From: Winogradskyella echinorum
Lineage (GTDB): Bacteria; Bacteroidota; Bacteroidia; Flavobacteriales; Flavobacteriaceae
Reading direction: 5' to 3'
DNA length: 64,000 nt
Assembly: GCF_014297365.1 (NCBI RefSeq)
Contig: NZ_JACOQD010000002.1
Coordinates: 310,001 to 374,000, forward strand
Position numbers and translations under genes: made by a program. Positions within the stretch are counted from its first letter, which is position 1. Each line of letters starts with the position of its first letter. The notes under the pieces were generated by a model that searched no databases, was not told where the DNA came from, and saw only the letters and a program-made list of their open reading frames with translations. Shown piece after piece: positions 1 through 6,806 of this stretch.

Positions 1-30
1 ACCAAAAGAACGTTACGAATTCAACTATAT

Positions 31-207
31 CTAGTTTTTATTTTTATAAAATTCAATTTCTCTTTCAAAATAAACTTCTTCTTTTTCTTCTGGTTGATTA
101 TATACATCACAATAGTATACTTTTCTAGCAAAAATTCTAACTTTTAGAGATTTTGTAGGATTAACTTTTGCACACACTATATCACCTGATTTAAATAAAC
201 TACTCAT
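31..207 (-). CDS. small conserved hypothetical protein, DUF2158-like
   Basis: A 58-residue frame starts at ATG 207 and stops with TAG at 31. The protein opens MSSLFKSGDIVCAKVNPTK and continues with a charged, Tyr-rich segment ending EIEFYKNKN. The pattern 'FKxGDIVxxK' followed by beta-rich sequence resembles the small DUF2158/YodC-like proteins common in flavobacteria. There is no signal peptide or membrane segment, so it is probably cytoplasmic. It lies 16 bp downstream of the cupin gene on the same strand and could be co-transcribed with it. The function is not known. Confidence 0.6.
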   Translation of the reverse strand: MSSLFKSGDIVCAKVNPTKSLKVRIFARKVYYCDVYNQPEEKEEVYFEREIEFYKNKN

Positions 208-223
208 AATTATTGATTTTATT

Positions 224-574
224 CTATGGTTCTAAATCATCATAGCCACTTTTTAAAATGATTGAAAGCATCTTAAATCTTTCATTTGCTTCTATTGTAT
301 ACAAAACATGACCTGGAATAATCATAGAATCATTCTTTTGTAAGTAAGTAGATATATCGTCTACCACAATTTCTGCTTTTCCTTCAATGACATTCACAAA
401 AGTTGAAAAAGGTGTTAGTTTGGGCTTATACACTTTACCATAGTCCAACGCTAAAGCCATTATATTGCCTGTTTTTTCATTTAAAATGTGTTTAACAATT
501 ATAGTATTTGAAACATATTTCAGCTTATCGCTAATATTGAATGCCTTAAGGTTTTCAAATTCATAATTCTTCAT
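224..574 (-). CDS. cupin domain protein
   Basis: This 116-residue protein has the size and pattern of a single-domain small cupin. The central part runs 'PFSTFVNVIEGKAEIVVDD' then 'LQKNDSMIIPGHVLYTIEA', which matches the two cupin motifs (G-x-A-x-(V/I) strand, then the P-G-H turn). The usual first-motif metal ligands HxH are absent (the matching stretch is KPKLTPFST), so metal binding is doubtful. Small cupins of this type often respond to stress or bind small ligands; no substrate can be inferred here. It is followed on the same strand by the 58-residue gene at 31-207. Confidence 0.75.
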   Translation of the reverse strand: MKNYEFENLKAFNISDKLKYVSNTIIVKHILNEKTGNIMALALDYGKVYKPKLTPFSTFVNVIEGKAEIVVDDISTYLQKNDSMIIPGHVLYTIEANERFKMLSIILKSGYDDLEP

Positions 575-588
575 AACACAAATTCTAT

Positions 589-702
589 TTACTCGTTATT
601 TTTGATTCGTCTCTTTTCTGCTTTAGCTTGTTTCTTTTCTTTAGCTGTCCTAGTTGGTGCTGTTTTGCTGTTTTTAGCTTTACCGCTTTTTTCTTTTGAC
701 AT
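589..702 (-). CDS. small highly basic protein, 37 aa
   Basis: ATG at 702 opens a 37-codon frame ending in TAA at 589. The peptide starts MSKEKSGKAKNSKTAPTRTA and is almost entirely Lys, Arg, Ala, Ser and Thr, with no hydrophobic core, so it is expected to be disordered and nucleic-acid binding. Its stop lies 14 bp before the cupin start, so it could be the first gene of a three-gene minus-strand unit. Similar short Lys-rich proteins are frequent in Flavobacteriia, but I cannot assign a function. Confidence 0.5.
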   Translation of the reverse strand: MSKEKSGKAKNSKTAPTRTAKEKKQAKAEKRRIKNNE

Positions 703-794
703 GATTATAATTTTTAAATATTAAATAATAACAAGTAATAGTTTATTTAATTGACAAAGACAGTTTTATGCATCATTTGTTTAACCAAAACAAG

Positions 795-847
795 AAAGCA
801 GACTTAAAAGTCTGCTTTTCTAATTCCAGATAAATAAATCATCTGGA
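795..847 (-). ncRNA. candidate small RNA or structured leader with two hairpins
   Basis: Two perfect stem-loops sit side by side: TCCAGAT (825-831) pairs with ATCTGGA (841-847), and AAAGCAGACTT (795-805) pairs with AAGTCTGCTTT (808-818). On the minus strand they lie 25-70 nt downstream of a TAnnTTTG box at 873-880, and a T-rich stretch follows the second hairpin. This is the layout of a ~75-nt terminated small RNA. It could equally be the leader of the basic-peptide gene at 589-702. No known RNA family was recognised. Confidence 0.35.
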
Positions 848-872
848 CTTCCCTAACTGATTAATAGCCTTA

Positions 873-880
873 CAAAGATA
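873..880 (-). promoter_or_regulatory. putative -7 box (TATCTTTG)
   Basis: The minus strand reads TATCTTTG, an exact match to the Bacteroidota -7 consensus TAnnTTTG. No clear -33 TTTG is visible upstream. It would start transcription at about 866, just ahead of the two hairpins at 795-847 and the small genes below them. Confidence 0.4.
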
Positions 881-952
881 ACTAAGAGTTAATATAATTA
901 GTTATACACTTTTTTGCGATAGTTACATAAATCACTGATTTAAAGTTTGCAA

Positions 953-982
953 ATAAAAAAAACAGTTTATTTAAAAACTGTT
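953..982 (-). terminator. rho-independent terminator of the CsbD-like gene
   Basis: AACAGTTT (961-968) pairs with AAACTGTT (975-982) around a 6-nt loop. On the minus strand the stem is followed by a run of eight T residues. It lies 27 bp after the stop of the CsbD-like gene. Confidence 0.75.
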
Positions 983-1008
983 CTTAATGAGTAGACTCAA
1001 CTTATATT

Positions 1009-1254
1009 TTAGATTGCACTTGCAACGCTTTTAAAATTTGATTTCAAGATACCTACAACTTCATTTCTGTCCTTATGTAACTTGTTTTCTAATCTCTTGA
1101 TTAAATCTAATTCTTTACCACTTTCAAATTTTACATCTTCAGAAGATAATTTTGGATATTTTACTTTCAATGCTTTTGATTGTTTGTCCCAATCACCACT
1201 AAATTTAAATAGCTCACTTGTCTTTTTCTCACCTTCTTTGTTCTTGGTTTCCAT
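1009..1254 (-). CDS. CsbD-like stress protein
   Basis: The start chosen is ATG 1254, giving 81 residues that open METKNKEGEKKTSELFKFSG. A longer frame to 1353 exists, but its Cys/His-rich extension is unlike the family. The core 'KFSGDWDKQSKALKVKYPKL' and the following 'EDVKFESGKELDLIKRLENK' carry the W-x-Q-x-K-x-K-x-x-x-P/G-x-L and D-x-x-x-x-x-G-K-x-x-x-L pattern of CsbD-like small general-stress proteins. It is cytoplasmic and strongly charged. It lies 100 bp downstream of an AraC-type regulator on the same strand and ends before a clear terminator, so the two may form one transcript. Confidence 0.75.
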   Translation of the reverse strand: METKNKEGEKKTSELFKFSGDWDKQSKALKVKYPKLSSEDVKFESGKELDLIKRLENKLHKDRNEVVGILKSNFKSVASAI

Positions 1255-1354
1255 AATTATGTATTTAAAGTAGTGCTTAATTGTACTACTATCACAAAGA
1301 TGAGAACTAATACCTCGAAATGTGTTACAGAACAGACATATATGTTTACACATG

Positions 1355-1915
1355 TCACAGGTTTTCTAAATTGCTCTTTCTTTTTTTTCCTATTTTTTTA
1401 TAAAATGAAGGTGTGTGTCCAGTAACTTTTTTGAATTGGTGAGACAAATGAGCTACACTACTGTAATTTAATTTATAGGCAATTTCAGTGAGATTAAGTT
1501 CATCATAAAGAATCAATTCTTTTGCCCTTTCTATTTTGTGCTTAATAATAAAATGCTGAATCGTAATTCCTTTTACTTCAGAAAACAAGTTTGATAGATA
1601 CGTGTAATCATATTTCAATTTTTGTGCTATATAATCTGAATAATTAACTTTTGGGACTTCATCAGAATAATGAATCATTTCTATAATCACGTTTTTTATT
1701 TTATCTATAAGAATACTTCGTTTATCATCCATTAACTCTAACCCTGATATAGCTAAATTTGATTTTAATTCTTGTTTTTGAAGTTCAGAAATATCTTCTT
1801 TTATTTCTATCATTCCAAGCTCAACACTTGTATAATGTAAGCCCAGTTTCTCTAACTCATATTTGACAAAAAGCTTACATCTTAAGCTTACCATATATTT
1901 TATATAGAGTTTCAT
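1355..1915 (-). CDS. AraC family transcriptional regulator
   Basis: The protein has 186 residues. The N-terminal ~90 residues form a short domain (MKLYIKYMVSLRCKLFVKYE...) of a type seen in many Bacteroidota. The C-terminal ~95 residues form the double helix-turn-helix of AraC proteins: 'IERAKELILYDELNLTEIAYKLNY' then 'SSVAHLSHQFKKVTGHTPSFYKK', the second matching the family signature. No phosphoacceptor or sensor domain is present. A TATCTTTA box (minus strand, 1951-1958) lies about 40 bp upstream and may be the promoter. The likely regulated neighbour is the CsbD-like gene downstream; that is inference. Confidence 0.85.
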   Translation of the reverse strand: MKLYIKYMVSLRCKLFVKYELEKLGLHYTSVELGMIEIKEDISELQKQELKSNLAISGLELMDDKRSILIDKIKNVIIEMIHYSDEVPKVNYSDYIAQKLKYDYTYLSNLFSEVKGITIQHFIIKHKIERAKELILYDELNLTEIAYKLNYSSVAHLSHQFKKVTGHTPSFYKKIGKKRKSNLENL

Positions 1916-2000
1916 TAATATTTACGATTTAAAAAGCATTCTTATTTAATTAAAGATAAACTATATAAGTCATCATGTATGGAAAGTTGACTGAAATAAA

Positions 2001-2128
2001 AAACGTTGGGTAACACCCTATATAATTTATTGCTGGTTCTAGCCTACTTGAAAAAATCCTCGCAGATTTTCTATTGGGTTTTTATTTGCTAAATTAGGTG
2101 CTTAAACCTCGCAACAAACCATATATAA
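2001..2128 (+). repeat. structured intergenic repeat, copy 1
   Basis: This copy reads AACGTTGGGTAACACC, then TATATAATTTATTGC, then the shared core ending TTTGCTAAATTAGGTGC. It aligns along most of its length with copy 2 at 3334-3470. The first internal hairpin (GAAAA.ATC / GATTTTC, about 2050-2071) is kept; the second (TTAGGTGC / GCAACAAA) is degenerate. It lies directly before the P1 peptidase gene. Confidence 0.75.
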
Positions 2129-2159
2129 ACACTTTGTACCGTATTAAAAACCAACCAAT

Positions 2160-3335
2160 ATGAAAAGAATATATATACTTTTTTTAATAATACTAATTAG
2201 TTCTCAATCTTACGGACAAAAACCGAGAGCAAGAGATTTAGGAGTTCCGTTTGTTGGCAAAACTGGAGAGTTTAATGCAATTACAGATGTTAAAGGTGTC
2301 GAAGTAGGTTATAGTACTATAATTTCTGGAGAAGGAAAAAACATTTTTGGCAAAGGACCTATAAGGACTGGAGTTACTGCAATATTTCCCAGAGGAAAGG
2401 CCAAAAAATTTAGTCCAGTTTATGCTAACTGGTATAGTCTTAATGGAAATGGAGAAATGACTGGCACAACTTGGGTTACCGAATCAGGATTTTTAGAAAC
2501 ACCCATTATGATTACAAACACCAATAGTGTTGGAGTTGTTCGAGACGCAGTATTGAAGTGGTTTGTAGATACAGATTGGTATAGCGGAGAAGATTGGTGG
2601 TACACTTATCCTGTAGTAGCTGAAACTTATGATGGTTTTCTAAATGATATATATGGTTTTCACGTCAAAGAAGAGCACGTATTAGAAGCTATAGAAAATA
2701 CCTCAAGTGGAAAGATTGCTGAAGGAAATGTTGGTGGAGGAACGGGAATGATGTGCTTGGGCTATAAAGGGGGAACAGGAACATCTTCTAGAGTTTTTAA
2801 AATTAAGGATTCGACATATACAGTTGGAGCAATTGTACAATCCAATTTCGGTGCCAAGAGAAATTTATCAATAGCAGGAGTTCCAGTTGGAGTTGAATTA
2901 AAAGACACTTTAAACTACAAGTTTAATGCACCACCGAAATCAAGGAGACAAGAAGGAGATGGTTCAATTATAGTAATTATAGCAACAGATGTGCCTCTTT
3001 TGCCTCATCAATTAAAAAGAATCGCTCAAAGAATTCCATTAGGAGTTGGAATTGTTGGCGGACGAGGAAGTAATGGCTCTGGAGATATTTTTTTGGCATT
3101 CTCAACTGCAAATGAAAACGCATTTAATCGAGATGAAACCACAACTGTTGAATCATTACCTAATGATCAACTAATGCCAGTTTTTGAAGCAACTGTGCAG
3201 GCTGTAGAGGAAGCGATTATCAATGCAATGGTAGCAGCTGAAACTATGGAAGGAATTAACGGAAATAAAGCCTATGCTTTACCACACGATTTGCTTATTG
3301 AAACCTTGAAAAAATATAATCGCCTGAAAGAATAA
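2160..3335 (+). CDS. P1 family (DmpA-type) aminopeptidase
   Basis: The protein has 391 residues with a Sec signal peptide (about 1-19, ending SQSYG). The rest matches the S58/P1 peptidases related to L-aminopeptidase D-Ala-esterase DmpA. These self-cleave between Gly and Ser, and the new N-terminal Ser is the nucleophile; here the site is Gly268-Ser269 in 'RRQEGDGSIIVIIATD'. Family-typical stretches 'NAITDVKGVEVGYSTI', 'GNVGGGTGMMCLGYKGGTG' and 'RGSNGSGDIFLAFST' are present, so it should be active and exported. The gene is bracketed by repeat copies 1 and 2, and its TAA overlaps the first bases of copy 2, which suggests a cassette-like accessory gene. Confidence 0.92.
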   Translation: MKRIYILFLIILISSQSYGQKPRARDLGVPFVGKTGEFNAITDVKGVEVGYSTIISGEGKNIFGKGPIRTGVTAIFPRGKAKKFSPVYANWYSLNGNGEMTGTTWVTESGFLETPIMITNTNSVGVVRDAVLKWFVDTDWYSGEDWWYTYPVVAETYDGFLNDIYGFHVKEEHVLEAIENTSSGKIAEGNVGGGTGMMCLGYKGGTGTSSRVFKIKDSTYTVGAIVQSNFGAKRNLSIAGVPVGVELKDTLNYKFNAPPKSRRQEGDGSIIVIIATDVPLLPHQLKRIAQRIPLGVGIVGGRGSNGSGDIFLAFSTANENAFNRDETTTVESLPNDQLMPVFEATVQAVEEAIINAMVAAETMEGINGNKAYALPHDLLIETLKKYNRLKE

Positions 3336-3470
3336 CGTTGTACAACACTGTATATAATTTATTGCTTGGTCGCTACCTACTTACGAACATTCCTGCGGAA
3401 TATTCTATCTGTGATTTATTTGCTAAATTAGTTGCTTAACCACGCAACTAACCATAACACGTTGTGCAAA
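3334..3470 (+). repeat. structured intergenic repeat, copy 2 (best preserved)
   Basis: It begins TAACGTTGTACAACAC, sharing its first bases with the stop codon of the upstream peptidase, and ends near ACACGTTGTGC. Two hairpins are clear: GAACATTCC tgc GGAATATTC (3384-3404) and TTAGTTGC (3428-3435) with GCAACTAA (3444-3451), the latter a perfect 8-bp stem. Short palindromic ends containing GTTGT are visible. A 16-codon frame (3490-3540) follows, which I do not consider a gene. Confidence 0.8.
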
Positions 3471-3573
3471 ATTTAAAAATAAAACCTAAATGAAATTCTA
3501 TATTATTTTGAGTTTCTTGAACACGAAATACCGCAACTGAAAATATAATGGGAGCAAAAAAATAAATAGACTT

Positions 3574-4068
3574 ATGACCTTAGAAAAACGAATAGCAAAA
3601 ATATTCAAACTTGATGGGGAGAGCTGGATGAAGCATACTAATCCTTGGTCTATATGGACAAGGTTTACGACATTGCCTTTTATTATTTTAGCTGTATGGT
3701 CGAGAGTTTGGATTGGATGGTATTGTCTAATTCCAATTGCGATTCTTGTTGTTTGGATAATTATAAATCCAACCTTATTCAAAAAGCCAAAAAGTATAGA
3801 TAATTGGGGTGCAGAAGCTGTATTAGGAGAAAGGTATTGGGCCGAACGAAAGACTTTTCCAGTGCCAAAACATCACTCAACACCAATTCTTATTCTAACC
3901 GTACTACAAACTATAGGCGGAATTGTATTAATAATTGGTTTATGGAAATTGGAAATAAATTTAACAATAATGGGTTCAATTACTGCATATATGGCTAAGA
4001 TGTGGTTTTTAGACAGAATGGTTTGGATATTTAAAGAAATGAAAACGCACAAACAACACAGTATTTAG
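3574..4068 (+). CDS. DUF6653 family membrane protein
   Basis: The protein has 164 residues, with about four hydrophobic segments (roughly 31-44, 46-62, 103-122, 126-143). The soluble N-terminus 'MTLEKRIAKIFKLDGESWMKHTNPWSIWTR' and the middle 'NWGAEAVLGERYWAERK' are characteristic of DUF6653, a family found in archaea and scattered bacteria. The function is unknown. It probably sits in the inner membrane. It lies between repeat copies 2 and 3, in what looks like a cassette-like accessory block, and its patchy family distribution would fit transfer. Confidence 0.75.
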   Translation: MTLEKRIAKIFKLDGESWMKHTNPWSIWTRFTTLPFIILAVWSRVWIGWYCLIPIAILVVWIIINPTLFKKPKSIDNWGAEAVLGERYWAERKTFPVPKHHSTPILILTVLQTIGGIVLIIGLWKLEINLTIMGSITAYMAKMWFLDRMVWIFKEMKTHKQHSI

Positions 4069-4118
4069 TGCATACCCTTTGGGATGCGTACCTTACAAAA
4101 ATTGTTGTAACACATTTA

Positions 4119-4329
4119 ATGAAAACCCAAGAAACACTTACAAACGATTGGAGGATTGATTTAATCAATTCTCTTATGGATTTTTTTCAGAGCCTTAAAA
4201 TTCGTTTTTAATAAATCAAAAGACACAAAAGATAATATTAAAATTTCTGCAATTTATGCGCTAACTTATACTCTACTCTATGTTGGTTGGATTTTCGGAA
4301 TCGTTTATCTAACTGAAATAATTAAATAA
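4119..4329 (+). pseudogene. frameshifted small membrane protein gene
   Basis: ATG at 4119 opens a frame beginning MKTQETLTNDWRIDLINSLM that stops after 30 codons. After the seven-T run at 4181-4187 a second frame continues without a start codon to TAA 4327-4329; it encodes a hydrophobic segment with 'ISAIYALTYTLLYVGWIFGI'. Removing one T joins the two into one ~69-residue protein with a cytoplasmic head and a membrane helix. It may be a pseudogene, a phase-variable gene or a sequencing slip. Its end abuts repeat copy 3. Confidence 0.5.
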
Positions 4330-4339
4330 AGCTAGTTAG

Positions 4340-4447
4340 TATTATAGTATATAATCGATGTCTGTGCTTGCCTTCTTACAAATGTTCTTGTATAATATTT
4401 TATTTGATATATAAATGCTAAATTAGAAGCTGATCCAAACAACCTCG
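4340..4447 (+). repeat. structured intergenic repeat, copy 3 (degenerate)
   Basis: The elements TATATAAT, CCTTCTTAC, AAATGTTC, and ATGCTAAATTAGAAGC align in order with the body of copies 1 and 2, but both hairpins are eroded. It starts about 10 bp after the stop of the frameshifted gene and ends just before the ATG of the next gene. Confidence 0.55.
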
Positions 4448-4454
4448 TTTAAAT

Positions 4455-5084
4455 ATGAATGTTATAGAGAAATTAAAATATCATGAAGAAGATGAACTCG
4501 AAGAATGGCTTAACAGTGATGATAAGGAGTCTCGTAAATTTTTAAAAGAGTTGGTTAAATACTCCAAAGACAACTTAAATGAAATTAGACAACATTGTGT
4601 TAATACTATTCCGAGTGAATTTTCAAGTTTAAGTATTATCTACGAGGCGTTTTCAGAATATTCAATTGATTTTAATGAGTTTTTGTTTGAGGAAATTCAA
4701 CGTGTAGTTAAGCTTGCGAAAAGCAAAAGAATTAAGCCGAAATATTTACAAGTTCTTACCGACATTGAAACTGAAGATATTTATTCGAAAACTGAAAATA
4801 TCTATATCGCTATTATGGAATTTTTAACGTCTAATCTTAATTTACAAAATGAGCCAAATTTTAATGTAGAACTTTTAGATGTTGTTAGTTGGTACTTAAT
4901 TGAACTCGATGAAGATGATGAAATTTTAGAATCCAATAAATGGATTAGTCGAATAACAGAACTAGCGAATAACGCCGATGTAAGTGTAAAAATTAAAGCT
5001 CGAGAAGTCCTTAAGGAATTAGATATTTCTAGTTCTTTAAATCCGCTTTCTTTTTTTGAAAAACTTAAAGGCATGTTTAAATAA
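4455..5084 (+). CDS. orphan acidic helical protein
   Basis: The protein has 209 residues and is not recognised. It is strongly acidic in its N-terminal half ('EEDELEEWLNSDDKESRKFL') and appears fully helical, with repeated amphipathic helices that recall HEAT or immunity-type helical proteins. The C-terminal region 'NNADVSVKIKAREVLKEL' resembles a HEAT-like helix. There is no signal peptide or membrane segment. It follows repeat copy 3 with a 7-bp gap, so it belongs to the accessory block. No toxin partner is visible next to it, so an immunity role is only a possibility. Confidence 0.65.
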   Translation: MNVIEKLKYHEEDELEEWLNSDDKESRKFLKELVKYSKDNLNEIRQHCVNTIPSEFSSLSIIYEAFSEYSIDFNEFLFEEIQRVVKLAKSKRIKPKYLQVLTDIETEDIYSKTENIYIAIMEFLTSNLNLQNEPNFNVELLDVVSWYLIELDEDDEILESNKWISRITELANNADVSVKIKAREVLKELDISSSLNPLSFFEKLKGMFK

Positions 5085-5175
5085 GTAGTATAACTTATTG
5101 TTTATAAAACTATTACATGGAATTTCTTGTGCAAATCACTATAGCGTCCGTTTAGACCAGTTATAGATATACCTT

Positions 5176-5526
5176 ATGGCAAAAACCCTTTATTACATAT
5201 ATGTTATAGAACTATCTAAACGAGTTTTTACAGAAAGCGCTAAGTTTAGAAAAGCCAACCCTCAATTTAATGGTGTGCTACAATGCCTATATGTTGGTAT
5301 GACAAGTAAACTTCCTAAAGAGCGTTTTGAGCAACACAAAACGGGTTACAGAAATAAAAAAGGACATAAATTATCTTCTAATATTGTAGAAAAATATGGT
5401 CTGTATTTAAGACCTAGCCTTTACAATCATATAGATCCATTTTTTACGAGAAAAGAAGCACTAATTGCTGAAGAGCAAATAGCTTTAGAATTAAGACGTG
5501 AAGGTTATGCAGTATGGTTTAACTAA
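5176..5526 (+). CDS. GIY-YIG nuclease-like protein
   Basis: The protein has 116 residues. The paired motifs 'YYIYVIEL' (about 6-13) and 'CLYVGMTS' (about 37-44) correspond to the GIY and YIG strands, and 'LPKERFEQHKTGYRNKKG' supplies the downstream helix with an Arg. The C-terminal 'RKEALIAEEQIALELRREGY' contains the Glu of the conserved helix. Standalone GIY-YIG proteins of this kind are common in flavobacteria with unknown substrate. The stop overlaps the stop of convergent bshA by 4 bp. Confidence 0.75.
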   Translation: MAKTLYYIYVIELSKRVFTESAKFRKANPQFNGVLQCLYVGMTSKLPKERFEQHKTGYRNKKGHKLSSNIVEKYGLYLRPSLYNHIDPFFTRKEALIAEEQIALELRREGYAVWFN

Positions 5527-6659
5527 TGAACCAAAAACTTCTTTAAAGTTTCTTCATAGATCCTCTCATACATTGGTACAACATTATGCAAATCGAATTT
5601 TTGAGACTGCACTTTTGCATTCGCTTTAAACTGATTAAGCGTATCTACATTTTTTAAAATTTTAATGGCATTGGCAGACATATCCTCCACCGCATTAACA
5701 TCACTTAAATAACCAGAATAACCATCTTCATTAACTTCTGGTATACCTCCTGTATTGGTTGATATAACAGGAACACTACTGGCCATAGCTTCGAGAGCAG
5801 CTAAACCAAAACTTTCAGTTTGAGATGGAAGTAAGAATAAATCACTAAAGCATAATATGCGATCAATTTCATTACTATTTCCAAAGAAAACAACCTTGTC
5901 TTGTATGCCTAGTTTTTCTACTAACTGTTCCGCTCCCTCTTTTTCTGGTCCTTCTCCAACCATCATTAATTTAGCAGGCAATTCTTTTTGAATATTGTAA
6001 AATATCTTTATTACATCTGGTATTTGCTTTACTTCCCTCATATTACTTATATGAGTAATAATACGTTCATCTTCATTTGCCATCATCTCTCTTTGACAAT
6101 CTGTAAAACTATGTAAGTGCTTTTCTAAATCAATAAAATTAGGTACCACATGTATATCCTTTTTTATATCAAATAGACGCATAGTATCTTTCTTTAAACT
6201 CTCTGAAACAGATGTAACAGCGTCAGATTTATTGATACTAAAAGTTACTGCAGATTTATAAAACGGATGGCTTCCTACTAAAGTAATATCTGTACCATGC
6301 AGTGTGGTTACTATAGGAACTATAATACCTTCATCTTTAAGCATTTGTTGAGCCATATAAGCTGCATATGCATGCGGAATAGCATAATGTACATGTAATA
6401 ATTGAATACCATGTAACTTTACCATATCTACCAATTTGCTCGATAAGGCCAATTCATAAGGTTGATAATGAAATAATGGATATTCTGGCACATGTACTTC
6501 GTGGAAATGTACATTATTACTCAACAATTCTAACCTAACTGGCTGACGATAAGTTATAAAATGAATTTCGTGACCACGCTTTGAGAGTTCTAGACCTAAT
6601 TCTGTGGCTACTACTCCACTTCCGCCAAATGTTGGGTAACAAACAATTCCTATTTTCAT
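5523..6659 (-). CDS. bshA: N-acetyl-alpha-D-glucosaminyl L-malate synthase BshA
   Basis: The protein has 378 residues and a GT-B fold of glycosyltransferase family 4. It makes the first intermediate of bacillithiol by joining GlcNAc from UDP-GlcNAc to L-malate in the cytoplasm. Visible family features are the N-terminal 'MKIGIVCYPTFGGSGVVATE', the acceptor-side 'HVHYAIPHAYAAYMA', 'VTTLHGTDITLVG' and the nucleotide-sugar motif 'PSQTESFGLAALEAMASSVPVI' with its E-x7-E. Length matches BshA. No bshB or bshC is seen in the window. It is followed upstream by the GH3 fusion gene on the same strand, 147 bp away. Confidence 0.95.
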   Translation of the reverse strand: MKIGIVCYPTFGGSGVVATELGLELSKRGHEIHFITYRQPVRLELLSNNVHFHEVHVPEYPLFHYQPYELALSSKLVDMVKLHGIQLLHVHYAIPHAYAAYMAQQMLKDEGIIVPIVTTLHGTDITLVGSHPFYKSAVTFSINKSDAVTSVSESLKKDTMRLFDIKKDIHVVPNFIDLEKHLHSFTDCQREMMANEDERIITHISNMREVKQIPDVIKIFYNIQKELPAKLMMVGEGPEKEGAEQLVEKLGIQDKVVFFGNSNEIDRILCFSDLFLLPSQTESFGLAALEAMASSVPVISTNTGGIPEVNEDGYSGYLSDVNAVEDMSANAIKILKNVDTLNQFKANAKVQSQKFDLHNVVPMYERIYEETLKKFLVH

Positions 6660-6806
6660 ACTAAGTTATAATCTCAAAATTTTGAATGCTTAAAGTTAGC
6701 TGTTTTGCTTTATTAGATCTCAAACTAAAGTGCTTTTTAACTTAAAATTAATAAGCATTTTGATATATGTCTGAAGTAATTCTTAAAGCTTACAGTCTTT
6801 TAAAAT

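Noticed and set aside
3490..3540. 16-codon frame before the DUF6653 gene
   Set aside because: It has no supporting context and ends 33 bp before the gene; it is probably chance in the repeat flank.
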